DNA of 25,112 nucleotides, taken from Bacteroidetes bacterium UBA2364 (GTDB lineage Bacteria; Bacteroidota; Rhodothermia; Rhodothermales; UBA2364). Shown here one piece after another: positions 1 to 7,914 of the stretch. Each line of letters begins with the position of its first letter. The stretch's first letter is position 1. The DNA is taken from assembly GCA_002344075.1 (NCBI GenBank), contig DDTM01000054.1, positions 3,822-28,933 on the forward strand, in the 5' to 3' direction. The notes under the pieces are model-generated. The model ran no database searches, was not told the DNA's origin, and saw only the letters and a list, made by a program, of their open reading frames with translations. The position numbers and the translations under genes were made by a program.

Positions 1-10
1 TTCTTCTCAT
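1..10 (-). CDS. Possible start of a gene running off the left edge
   Basis: On the minus strand an AGGAGA motif lies six bases before an ATG at positions 10-8, the usual spacing for a ribosome binding site. Only three codons are inside the window, so nothing can be said about the product. Most genes here lack such a site, so this could be chance. Confidence 0.25.
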
Positions 11-80
11 GGCGTTTCTCCTGTTTTATAATTGCTTAGGGGGAGTGGGTGTTTTTATTCTAAATCTCACGTCATCCAAG

Positions 81-113
81 TTGGTTACATACCCCTTCCG
101 ACATGTATATTGC
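81..113 (+). promoter_or_regulatory. Weak candidate promoter for proS
   Basis: TTGG at 81-84 and TATATTGC at 106-113 are separated by 21 bases. This partly matches the Bacteroidota sigma-A pattern TTTG-N19-21-TAnnTTTG. It would give a leader of about 150 bases before proS. The match is imperfect and the call is an inference from pattern only. Confidence 0.22.
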
Positions 114-273
114 CCCATCAATTAAGCATAGAGCCTGCATCCTACTTCTCTATGTGGAATGCGTGCAATTGCTATGCCGTAACAATTTCGTGACACTTAT
201 GCCGCAATTTCGCAATCAATTTCAAGGAGTAGCGCACGGGATGTGTCCATCATATTAGTCAATACTGTATAGA

Positions 274-1743
274 ATGGCAGACGTAATAACAAAGCGCGAG
301 AACGATTACTCGCAGTGGTATCAGGACGTCGTGAAGAACGCCAAGCTCGCCGAACACTCACCGGTTCGGGGGTGTATGGTCATTCGTCCGAACGGATTTG
401 CCCTCTGGGAAAACATGAAGACCGAACTGGATCGAATGTTTAAAGAAACAGGTCACGTAAATGCCTATTTCCCCATTTTTATTCCAGAATCTTTTTTATC
501 GAAAGAAGCCGATCACGTTGAAGGCTTTGCAAAAGAATGCGCGATTGTCACCCACTCACGGCTGCGGGTAAAAGAAGACAAATCCGGCGTAGAGCCTGAT
601 CCAGACTCAAAGTTAGAAGAAAACCTGATTGTTCGTCCTACATCCGAGACCATCATATGGGACACTTACCGGTCTTGGATCCAATCTTGGCGGGATTTGC
701 CGATCCTGATCAACCAGTGGGCAAATGTGGTTCGGTGGGAGATGCGTACAAGGCTTTTCCTCCGAACAATGGAATTTTTATGGCAAGAAGGTCATACAGC
801 ACATGCCACCGCAGAAGAAGCCATCGAAGAAACCGAAAAAATCTTAGACATTTACGCCCACTTTGCGGAATACTTCATGGCCATGCCTGTCATTAAAGGG
901 ATTAAAACCGAGAGCGAAAAATTTGCAGGGGCGGATAAAACCTATTGTATCGAAGCGCTGATGCAAGATGGAAAAGCCCTTCAGGCAGGAACCAGCCACT
1001 TTCTCGGACAAAACTTTGCCAAAGCTTTTAATGTCCAATTCCAGAACAAGTCCAACGCATTAGAATATGTTTGGGCTACGTCTTGGGGTGTCTCTACACG
1101 GCTGATTGGGGGGCTTATTATGACCCACTCGGACGATCAGGGACTTGTGTTGCCCCCGCGAATTGCACCCACGCAAGTAGTAGTCGTACCTATCGCCGGG
1201 AAAGATAATGCGGCAGCAGTCTTGGAACGGGCTAAAGCCATCACAAACGACCTGAAAGCCGCTGGTATTTCGGTAAAATTAGACGACTCAGACCAACGAC
1301 CAGGCTGGAAATTTAATGAGTACGAAGTACAGGGTGTACCAATCCGTCTGGCACTTGGTGGAAGGGATCTGCAAAATGGTACCATTGAATTGGCCCGCAG
1401 AGACCTACGCTCTAAAGAAGCGGTTTCCCAAGAGAATTTAGTTCAGACCATCAAAGACACCTTAGCGGCAATCCAACAAAATCTTTTTGATCGCGCCCAA
1501 GCCTACCGAGACAATATGATTACCCCAGTTGATACTTGGGAGGAATTTCTGGGGGTTTTAGATGCTAAAGGCGGCTTTATATTGGCACATTGGGATGGAA
1601 CGGCAGAGACCGAAGCACTTATCAAAGAAGAAACCAAGGCCACCATTCGGTGCATCCCTTTAGATCAGCAATCGGAAGCGGGAACCGATCCTCGCTCTGG
1701 AAAACCTTCTGCGGGCCGCGTTCTCTTTGCACGGGCGTATTAA
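274..1743 (+). CDS. proS: Prolyl-tRNA synthetase, archaeal/eukaryote-like type 3
   Basis: Class II aminoacyl-tRNA synthetase that charges tRNA-Pro with proline in the cytoplasm. The 489-residue length fits the short type 3 form, which lacks the inserted editing domain of the roughly 570-residue bacterial form. The motif 2 region reads NVVRWEMRTRLFLRTMEFLW and is followed by QEGHTAHAT. The motif 3 region reads MTHSDDQGLVLPPRIAP. An anticodon-binding domain covers roughly residues 300-400. The C-terminus ends in the family-typical RVLFARAY with a terminal Tyr. The C-terminal domain keeps KATIRCIP, but the paired Cys positions that bind zinc in many type 3 enzymes read WDGTAETE and TDPRSGKPS, so the zinc site appears lost. 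The ATG at 274 opens a typical N-terminus but has no evident ribosome binding site. Single gene with its own leader. Confidence 0.97.
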   Translation: MADVITKRENDYSQWYQDVVKNAKLAEHSPVRGCMVIRPNGFALWENMKTELDRMFKETGHVNAYFPIFIPESFLSKEADHVEGFAKECAIVTHSRLRVKEDKSGVEPDPDSKLEENLIVRPTSETIIWDTYRSWIQSWRDLPILINQWANVVRWEMRTRLFLRTMEFLWQEGHTAHATAEEAIEETEKILDIYAHFAEYFMAMPVIKGIKTESEKFAGADKTYCIEALMQDGKALQAGTSHFLGQNFAKAFNVQFQNKSNALEYVWATSWGVSTRLIGGLIMTHSDDQGLVLPPRIAPTQVVVVPIAGKDNAAAVLERAKAITNDLKAAGISVKLDDSDQRPGWKFNEYEVQGVPIRLALGGRDLQNGTIELARRDLRSKEAVSQENLVQTIKDTLAAIQQNLFDRAQAYRDNMITPVDTWEEFLGVLDAKGGFILAHWDGTAETEALIKEETKATIRCIPLDQQSEAGTDPRSGKPSAGRVLFARAY

Positions 1744-1771
1744 AGAAATTCTATTTTCTTGCCGAACACAG

Positions 1772-1802
1772 CACCCCGTTTCCAGTTTTTGGATGCGGGG
1801 TG
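1772..1802 (+). terminator. Possible terminator after proS
   Basis: CACCCCG at 1772-1778 pairs with CGGGGTG at 1796-1802. An inner TCCA/TGGA pairing (1781-1784 with 1790-1793) extends the stem across a mismatch. It begins 28 bases after the proS stop. The stretch after the stem is T-rich but interrupted, with the long T run starting only about 20 bases later, so termination strength is uncertain. Confidence 0.4.
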
Positions 1803-2009
1803 GGTTTGGTGATTTCTTGCATTTTTTTACGCACATCTTGCCTCATTGTTTTTCCTATACTTCTCCCGCAATAAATTGTGGTATAGCATTGTGGCATCAC
1901 ATCTTATTCCACGACCAGACTACGTCCGACCATTAACGCATGGACCGCTGTGTTAAGTTTGGCTGTATGGGGTGTATTTCAAAACTTCCCCAATTATCAT
2001 GTGAATACA

Positions 2010-2130
2010 TCTTTCACATTTTTTATGTAGACCAAATGGATTATCGTATGATGTCGTCCCCTACGGATTCTATTATGATGTCGCTCCTACGGAGTTTTTC
2101 TCAACGATAGGCAAAGACTGTCTTTCACAT
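2010..2130. repeat. Small repeat cluster in the proS to DUF11 gap
   Basis: The gap 1744-2258 holds no convincing gene. Within it, TATGATGTCG occurs at 2047-2056 and 2074-2083, each followed by a C-rich run and CTACGGA, giving two near-identical tandem units offset by 27 bases. They lie between TATCGT (2042-2047) and ACGATA (2104-2109). A 10-base direct repeat TCTTTCACAT occurs at 2010-2019 and 2121-2130. The second unit contains CTCC-TAC-GGAG followed by five Ts. This may be one copy of a dispersed genomic repeat; only this copy is visible. Confidence 0.4.
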
Positions 2131-2202
2131 ACTGCCTGGCCAGATTTAAGTGCGTCGTATGTTTATTTGGCATTTTTTTGAAATGCACCCGGCTGTATGC
2201 CA

Positions 2203-2237
2203 CAAAAAACGGGATCGCCCTCAAGAACCATCCCGTT
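2203..2237 (-). terminator. Intrinsic terminator for the DUF11 protein gene
   Basis: AACGGGAT (2208-2215) pairs with ATCCCGTT (2230-2237) around a 14-base loop. Read on the minus strand, the second arm runs directly into a T tract (TTTTTTG, 2209-2203 region). It lies 21 bases beyond the stop of the minus-strand gene ending at 2259, the right place for a rho-independent terminator. Confidence 0.75.
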
Positions 2238-2258
2238 GAACAGTTGGGCATCGCCTTT

Positions 2259-5200
2259 TTATTTCGTCAAAATCATTTTTCCCGTCAAGGTATTACGCCC
2301 AACAGACATTTGGTAGAAATATACACCGGAAGGTTGTCCGGTTGCATCAAACACGACCGAGTGTAAACCCGGGAAAAATTGTCCATTCGCCAAGACTTTT
2401 ACTTCTCGTCCCAACACATCATATACTGCAATTTTCACGTCCGAAGGCTGGGGCACATTAAACTCAATCACCGTTGTTGGATTGAATGGATTGGGGTAGT
2501 TAGGATAGAGCTTATAGGCTTTAGGGAGCGGCTCCGCATTGGCAATAAACTTAACGTCTTTCAGATTAATATCGAAGTTTTGTGGATACCCCTTACCAGT
2601 GGCAGGTAATACATAGAAAGACAGCCAACGCAAGTCTTCGGCAGAAAATGTATCTCCAACACCATTGCTGAGTTGGCTGTATCGGATGGTGTAGGTTTTG
2701 GGATACGAGGTAAGGTCAAAAACGGTACGGAATTGTTCATTTCCGGCTCGCGAGGCTTTTTCTGGCGAAAATTCAATCCTGCCGGAGCCAGACGCTGTAA
2801 ACTGGATGGCATTATAGGCACTAAAGTCTGCTACAGTATTCCCTGCGCGCAAGCTCCGGAAGAGACTAACCACCTGATTATTTCCCAATGCCTCGGTTAG
2901 TTTTCCTGATAACTGCGCATTTCGTTCTACCACATAGGAATCGGTGGAAGGCATAAAGGCTTCTTGTGGCGTTACCTTCAAAGCGGCCTCTTCTACCAAA
3001 TGGGGTACGTTGTAACTCCACGTACCATCGGCATAATATAATTGGTCTATACCCTTCCGGGTACCATCCGACAGTTCGAATGTTGCATCATAGAGGGGGC
3101 CATTTATCGGGATTGTGATGTTTTGAACCGACTTTCCGGATAGATTTAACGTCATATCCACCGTGCGAGTATCTGTAGCCACTTCCGAGTTCCGGATAAA
3201 TCCGGTCAGTTCTGCGGTAGAAAGTCCATTAGGATTTGCAATTTCAAAAACCAACTTAGACTGTTCGTAGCGTCCTTTCCGTACATAAACTTTAGGGATT
3301 GTTGGCGCATTCCATTCGGTATTATTGATGGTAACCGCTCCACGTGTCTGAAGTTTTTTCAGGATTTCCTGAACCATCTCAGCGGTTTTTTCTGGTGAAA
3401 GTGTCCAAACCTCGAACGTCAGGATTTCCTCGTCCTTAGAAGCTGGAAGGGAATATTCTACGGTAGCATTCCGGCTATCCACCAAATACCCACTACCTGT
3501 TTTACGAGCAGTAAAAGTGACTGAATAATCCAATTGGCCATCCGCCCGCATAATTTTGGACAACACAAAGGGGTTTCCAGCGATTTCAAGGATCTTTACT
3601 TCATCTAATGTATGGGTTCCAAAGCGGTCACAGGTTACTTTTGCGTGCTCGTAATGATGTCCTTGTGTAACGGCAGCAAAAATCCCCGCCATCCGTCGGT
3701 TGTTCTTGTTTGCTTGGTTATAGTCCACTGCATAAAGGGCTTTTGCCTTCGTAATTCCATAAGACATCAGGTCTTCAACGGCCCATGTCTGGTCGAACGG
3801 TAACGCGCCTTCTGGACCAACCGATGGAACCAACTCTGCCAATACAGCCGTCGTCGGAGAAACCGTTTTATGGAGGATAGAGACAGGCCCTTCTTGGCTC
3901 ACAAACTGGCGGTTAAAAGCACGTTGAGCGAGCGCCAACGCAAAGTCGCCATTCGATTCTACGCCTGCATCACAAGAACAAGAGACAGTCTTTGGCGCAA
4001 TGCTGGCACATCCTTCATTATTCGCGGCTGTAGGGTCGTTGCTGGTTGTCGTGGCCGTAGCACAGTTTTTTACTTCCGCAGGAGCACCGTTATTAACCGA
4101 AGTATTTACTTTCAATGTGGCCGTCTTTCCGGCATTCAACGTTCCCACATCCCAGCTACCATTCTGGGCATTGAATGTACCTTGCGTCACACTGACCAAA
4201 GATACAAAAGAGACACCTACTGGAATTCGGTCGCTAACCAAAACGGCCTGTGCGGTTTCAGGGCCATTATTGGTCACTGCAATGGTCCACTCCACTTCGT
4301 CGCCAGGAGCAGGAATGGGATTGTTGACGGTTTTCTGCACACTTACGTCCGCTCCACCAGGGCCTACCACCAATGTTTTGTCTTCACAATGGTTATTATC
4401 GGACTTTGGATCGGTATAGCCTGGCGGTGGTGAAACCGACGCAACATTAATCAGATTGCCTTGTGGAGCAGTTGGCGAGACCTTTCCTTTGATTTCCAAG
4501 AAGAGGCTCTGGCCCGGCGCAAAGTTAAGACCATTCCATACGCCCGTTACCGGATCATAAAGACCCACATTCACCTGGCCACTGCTGCTTCGGGTGGTAT
4601 AGACATATGGTCCGACAAAATGTGTTGGAAGCGTGTCTATTACTACCACGCTGGTTACGGTTGCAGGACCATTGTTCACGATGGTGAGTGTATAGGTCAA
4701 GTCTTCGCCCGGTGTCACATTCGCCCGATTATCAGACTTGGTGATACCGAGATCCACCTCATTAATTGGGGGTGGGTTGTTTCCAGAGACCGTCGTTACA
4801 TCATGACAAGTATTATTGTCACTATTGGGGTCTATAGTGCCATCCGGCGGATAGACGTAGGCCGTGTTTAATAATAAAGTACCTCCAGGTGCATTTGAAG
4901 AAACCTGTGCCGTCACTTGCATAAAAAGGCTTTCTCCGGGTGCAAAGTTCAAACCCGTCCAAGCGCCTGTGGTGGCATTGTATTGCCCTGCACTTACATC
5001 ATAGCCAGCAGCGGTAACATAAGGTGGCAGACGATCTATCACCGTAAAAGATTGTAGTGTAGCCGGGCCATTGTTCACAACCGTGATCAGATACGTCAGG
5101 ACGCCTCCTGGAGCAATGGTGGTTTGGTTGTCGCTTTTCACAATACCCAAGTCCGCAGTAGAATTGCTACCAGGGATCTGGGTTTTATCTGCACATGTAT

Positions 5201-5633
5201 TATTGGCAGGGTTCGGATCTGAAAAGCCCGCTGATGGAAGCACATAGGCGGTTGTCAGAATGGAGCCGGGTACGGCATTTGCCGCCACATTGGCCTTTAA
5301 TTCCAAAAAGATGGATTCGCCAACGCCCAAGGTAAATCCACCCCAAGCACCGGTTTGGGCATTATAGGTACCTCCACTGGGTGTAAAAACCGGATTGGTG
5401 AGCGGTGTGCGTAGATTTACCACCACCGTCATCCCATTCACTGCCGAGGCGCCATTGTTGATCACCGTGATAATATAGGTCAACTGGCTACCTGCTGAAG
5501 TATTCTCAAGATTGTCACTCATGGTGATACCCAAGTCGGCAGTTTGTTGTGCAGAAACTCCTAATGGTAAAAGCAAGCAGAACAAACCGAATACCAACCG
5601 GCGTACAGGAAATACAAAAATTCGATCCATCAC
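2259..5633 (-). CDS. Large secreted DUF11-repeat protein with type IX secretion sorting domain
   Basis: A 1124-residue exported protein, probably released or attached at the cell surface. The N-terminus is a signal peptide (VFPVRRLVFGLFCLLLPLGVSAQ). Four DUF11 (conserved repeat) domains follow at about residues 32-152, 159-285, 293-422 and 428-545, each opening with ADLGI/VDLGI/ADVSV and containing a VNNGP-type turn. The first three end in DP-x-x-x-NNxC, leaving one Cys each; the fourth is more divergent. After an SCSCDAG hinge comes a middle part of about 300 residues that I do not recognise, then a possible galactose-binding-like jelly-roll (about 900-1030). The last 89 residues form a Por-type sorting domain starting near KLYPNYPNPFNPTT and ending GKMILTK, which is normally cleaved by the type IX machinery. 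Adhesin or surface-layer role is inference. Single gene with its own terminator. Confidence 0.93.
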   Translation of the reverse strand: MMDRIFVFPVRRLVFGLFCLLLPLGVSAQQTADLGITMSDNLENTSAGSQLTYIITVINNGASAVNGMTVVVNLRTPLTNPVFTPSGGTYNAQTGAWGGFTLGVGESIFLELKANVAANAVPGSILTTAYVLPSAGFSDPNPANNTCADKTQIPGSNSTADLGIVKSDNQTTIAPGGVLTYLITVVNNGPATLQSFTVIDRLPPYVTAAGYDVSAGQYNATTGAWTGLNFAPGESLFMQVTAQVSSNAPGGTLLLNTAYVYPPDGTIDPNSDNNTCHDVTTVSGNNPPPINEVDLGITKSDNRANVTPGEDLTYTLTIVNNGPATVTSVVVIDTLPTHFVGPYVYTTRSSSGQVNVGLYDPVTGVWNGLNFAPGQSLFLEIKGKVSPTAPQGNLINVASVSPPPGYTDPKSDNNHCEDKTLVVGPGGADVSVQKTVNNPIPAPGDEVEWTIAVTNNGPETAQAVLVSDRIPVGVSFVSLVSVTQGTFNAQNGSWDVGTLNAGKTATLKVNTSVNNGAPAEVKNCATATTTSNDPTAANNEGCASIAPKTVSCSCDAGVESNGDFALALAQRAFNRQFVSQEGPVSILHKTVSPTTAVLAELVPSVGPEGALPFDQTWAVEDLMSYGITKAKALYAVDYNQANKNNRRMAGIFAAVTQGHHYEHAKVTCDRFGTHTLDEVKILEIAGNPFVLSKIMRADGQLDYSVTFTARKTGSGYLVDSRNATVEYSLPASKDEEILTFEVWTLSPEKTAEMVQEILKKLQTRGAVTINNTEWNAPTIPKVYVRKGRYEQSKLVFEIANPNGLSTAELTGFIRNSEVATDTRTVDMTLNLSGKSVQNITIPINGPLYDATFELSDGTRKGIDQLYYADGTWSYNVPHLVEEAALKVTPQEAFMPSTDSYVVERNAQLSGKLTEALGNNQVVSLFRSLRAGNTVADFSAYNAIQFTASGSGRIEFSPEKASRAGNEQFRTVFDLTSYPKTYTIRYSQLSNGVGDTFSAEDLRWLSFYVLPATGKGYPQNFDINLKDVKFIANAEPLPKAYKLYPNYPNPFNPTTVIEFNVPQPSDVKIAVYDVLGREVKVLANGQFFPGLHSVVFDATGQPSGVYFYQMSVGRNTLTGKMILTK

Positions 5634-5794
5634 AGTACTCAGATTTATGGTTTAATACAGCAATTTAAAAATAATCGCTGTTCATGAAGCAACTAAAAAC
5701 AAAAAGCGTTCCATTTTGTTACTTTGTTGGATGCAAATTTCCCAAAGGTTGTTGGTTTTAGGAAAAAAATTCTAATGTTTTCAGTAGCCACCAA

Positions 5795-5825
5795 TTTGTT
5801 TTCCATTAGCCTACGGATTATCTTG
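5795..5825 (+). promoter_or_regulatory. Candidate promoter for the GAF/GGDEF-like gene
   Basis: TTTG at 5795-5798 and TATCTTG at 5819-5825 are 20 bases apart, close to the Bacteroidota pattern TTTG-N19-21-TAnnTTTG. The leader to the ATG at 5903 would be about 70 bases. The remainder of 5634-5902 shows no gene. Confidence 0.35.
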
Positions 5826-5902
5826 CACACGACACCAATGCTTCCGTCCGTACTTCAAATCCGAACTGCGAAGCGGGTTATTCCGCATCAATTGTTTAAT
5901 CT

Positions 5903-7207
5903 ATGACCGTTTTGATCATTTTCCTGATCTTGGTTGTTCTCTTGGCAGGTATTCTCTTCTTGATTTATTTAAATCGGAACAATCAGGTTACCGATGCACA
6001 GCGATTTAAAACAGAATTTAAGCGTGAAACCCTCCACGAAGTAGGCATTGAACACATACGCCCCAAAGAAAAAACGAACGAGACACCAAGACCGATACCT
6101 CGGGCCGATCAGGCATCTACAGAACCAAGCCCACACCCCCTGAAGCCTAATCCATCCAGCACCGATGAAATCCTTAGTATTCGTCCCAAAAAAACACAGG
6201 TAAAAACATCTTCCCCTGAGGTACCTCAAGTGGCTCCGCCCACTTTTTTAAAAATCAAGGCTGCTCCAACCAGCCAGACACACCCAACACCACACAACGA
6301 ATCGGACCCAACACCCGTGGACATTCAACAGGTTTTTAAACACACCCTCGAAGCCGTAAAAGCCGCCTCTATGGCCCACACGGTTGTATTGCTCCGTTTA
6401 GGACAACACCATGCCCTCATCGAAGGGATCTTGTCGGAAGAAAAGGCCATCCGACCACATATCCAAATCCCACGATCCACTCCTTTCCTGCGGGCCATAG
6501 ACCCTAACGAACAGATTTCGGTTCTTACGGCCTCCGAAATTTCGGAAACCCCGCTCTATTATGCCAAACACGTTGACTTGATTGGACTGATCGCCGCCCC
6601 CATTCGTTTACAAGGTGGGTTATGGGGGTATCTTGCAGCCGATGCTACCGCCACCCACTCTGTACACCATCCGGGTATTCTTTCTGGTTTTGCACAGACC
6701 CTTTCTGCCGTCATAGCCGAACATAAAAAAACCACGCCTACCAATTCCGGCCCTACAGTTTGGGCAGGACATGCCACGCGGCCTCGTAAAGAAATTATTG
6801 CAGACGAAATGCGAAAAGCCCGAAACCAAAATCTTCCATTGGTTTTTGCATTGATTTACCTGAATCAACACATTGCTGCAAACAAAGAACTTACATCCGA
6901 TGTAATTGTTGCTAGGGAAAGCGAACTCTGGCAAGGGGTGGAGAAAACCATCCGAAATATTGGTCGGGTCGAGCGATTTGGTGAATTGATGGTAGGCGTT
7001 TTCTTATATGGGAGCATTCTTAACGCCGAAGACTGGATTTCGGATATTCAGTATAGTCTAACAACCGAAATGCGATTCCCGGCCCAATCCATTTCTATTG
7101 GCGGGGTATTGATGAATGATAGCCACACAGACGGTTCTGCACTTTTGGCAGATGCTGTCGAAGCCCTGAAACAGGTACAGGATGGAGGCGCCGCTTTAAT
7201 GGGCTGA
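5903..7207 (+). CDS. Membrane-anchored GAF and degenerate GGDEF-like protein
   Basis: A 434-residue protein with one N-terminal membrane segment (about residues 3-23, MTVLIIFLILVVLLAGILF). A Pro/Lys/Thr-rich, probably disordered linker runs to about 145. A GAF-like sensor domain follows at about 150-268 (from VKAASMAHTVVLLRLGQH through the YLAADATATHS region). The C-terminal part, about 290-430, has the outline of a GGDEF domain: RVERFGELMVGVFL sits where RYGGDEFAVLL is expected, SISIGGVL matches the downstream beta strand, and ADAVEALKQVQDGG matches the final helix. The signature itself is R358-F-G-E-L, so the residues needed for c-di-GMP synthesis are missing. I infer a non-catalytic, possibly regulatory domain. 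The start lacks a Shine-Dalgarno site. A terminator follows, so it is likely transcribed alone. Confidence 0.75.
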   Translation: MTVLIIFLILVVLLAGILFLIYLNRNNQVTDAQRFKTEFKRETLHEVGIEHIRPKEKTNETPRPIPRADQASTEPSPHPLKPNPSSTDEILSIRPKKTQVKTSSPEVPQVAPPTFLKIKAAPTSQTHPTPHNESDPTPVDIQQVFKHTLEAVKAASMAHTVVLLRLGQHHALIEGILSEEKAIRPHIQIPRSTPFLRAIDPNEQISVLTASEISETPLYYAKHVDLIGLIAAPIRLQGGLWGYLAADATATHSVHHPGILSGFAQTLSAVIAEHKKTTPTNSGPTVWAGHATRPRKEIIADEMRKARNQNLPLVFALIYLNQHIAANKELTSDVIVARESELWQGVEKTIRNIGRVERFGELMVGVFLYGSILNAEDWISDIQYSLTTEMRFPAQSISIGGVLMNDSHTDGSALLADAVEALKQVQDGGAALMG

Positions 7208-7217
7208 AGCAACGAAA

Positions 7218-7256
7218 ACCCAAAATGCGTGTCTCGGCATCTTTGGGTCTGTTTTA
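7218..7256 (+). terminator. Intrinsic terminator after the GAF/GGDEF-like gene
   Basis: ACCCAAA-ATGC (7218-7228) pairs with GCAT-TTTGGGT (7237-7248, one bulged C), an 11-pair stem with an 8-base loop. It is followed by CTGTTTTAG and starts 11 bases after the stop codon. Confidence 0.7.
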
Positions 7257-7408
7257 GTATTGCTTAACAAATGTGTATCAGATATGATTTTTCTTGATAT
7301 CCGCCCTAAAAGGCCGAGCGATGGCGTATCTACTTAGGACGATTGTACACAGCGAAGAGTAAGTCCGCCAAGGTGGTGGATTCAAGTTCATTTGATGGAA
7401 AGAGCACG

Positions 7409-7660
7409 CTAAAAATCCGAAACCGAATTATAGACCCGCATCAAGCGCTCAATGTCCCGTAACCGACGTTCGATCTGGCTTCGCTCCTTGGGGTCATCTA
7501 TTTCGGGGTTGTCTTGGAGTTCATAGAGTCGTTTTAACTTCTCCGCTTGTTCGGCTTTTAGTTCTTGTAAACGATTTTGGGAACCAACTGGGCGTTCTTC
7601 GGGAGCAGCAACGTCACTGACACCAAAAACAGAAATCCAAAACTTGAGCATTTTATTCAT
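7409..7660 (-). CDS. Small coiled-coil protein of unknown function
   Basis: About 83 residues from the ATG at 7660; an upstream TTG at 7672 would add four residues and is less likely. The N-terminus (MNKMLKFWISVFGV) is short and hydrophobic and could be a weak membrane anchor. Residues about 30-75 are rich in Glu, Lys, Arg and Leu with heptad-like spacing (LQELKAEQAEKLKRLYELQD, later IERRLRDIERLMRVYN), suggesting a coiled coil. I do not recognise a family. It lies alone, convergent with the GAF/GGDEF-like gene. Codon structure and amphipathic pattern favour a real gene, but no homology is claimed. Confidence 0.6.
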   Translation of the reverse strand: MNKMLKFWISVFGVSDVAAPEERPVGSQNRLQELKAEQAEKLKRLYELQDNPEIDDPKERSQIERRLRDIERLMRVYNSVSDF

Positions 7661-7848
7661 AACTGAAGACAATTTAAGGCATAGATGACCTTATGAGCAG
7701 ACCTGATAATTGTTCTAAGTTACGCATTTCTAAAAGAACTTCGGGGCTTCATACGGTTTTCCCTTTTACGAAAATCGCAGTTTATCCATGCCTGCTATGC
7801 TCTCTAACCGATTTAAGGCATATCTACCGAAGAAAATGACCCTTGTGT

Positions 7849-7878
7849 TTTGATCTGGCTTATGCCACATGTAATTTG
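7849..7878 (+). promoter_or_regulatory. Candidate promoter of the S66 to MbnH gene run
   Basis: TTTG at 7849-7852 and TAATTTG at 7872-7878 are separated by 19 bases, a close fit to the Bacteroidota consensus TTTG-N19-21-TAnnTTTG, one base short in the -7 element. Transcription would start near 7885, leaving a leader of about 30 bases before the ATG at 7915. The rest of the gap 7673-7914 shows only a 12-base direct repeat ATTTAAGGCATA (7672-7683 and 7811-7822). Confidence 0.5.
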
Positions 7879-7914
7879 CACGTTTACAACCACAAAATTT
7901 CTTGATTGAGGCAC

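Noticed and set aside
1590..1936. Two overlapping plus-strand frames across the end of proS
   Set aside because: They overlap conserved proS sequence in another frame and then run through AT-rich intergenic DNA and a hairpin; no domain or ribosome site.
3870..4433. Long plus-strand open frames opposite the DUF11 protein gene
   Set aside because: They lie antisense inside a clear coding region with repeat domains, have no recognisable domains, and arise from the codon pattern of the real gene.
5724..5906. A 60-codon frame just before the GAF/GGDEF-like gene
   Set aside because: No recognisable features, it covers the probable promoter and leader, and it overlaps the next start by only 4 bases without a ribosome site.
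7346..7375. TCCGCCA/TGGTGGA inverted repeat near the end of the small coiled-coil gene
   Set aside because: Short stem with a three-base loop and no T tract on either strand.
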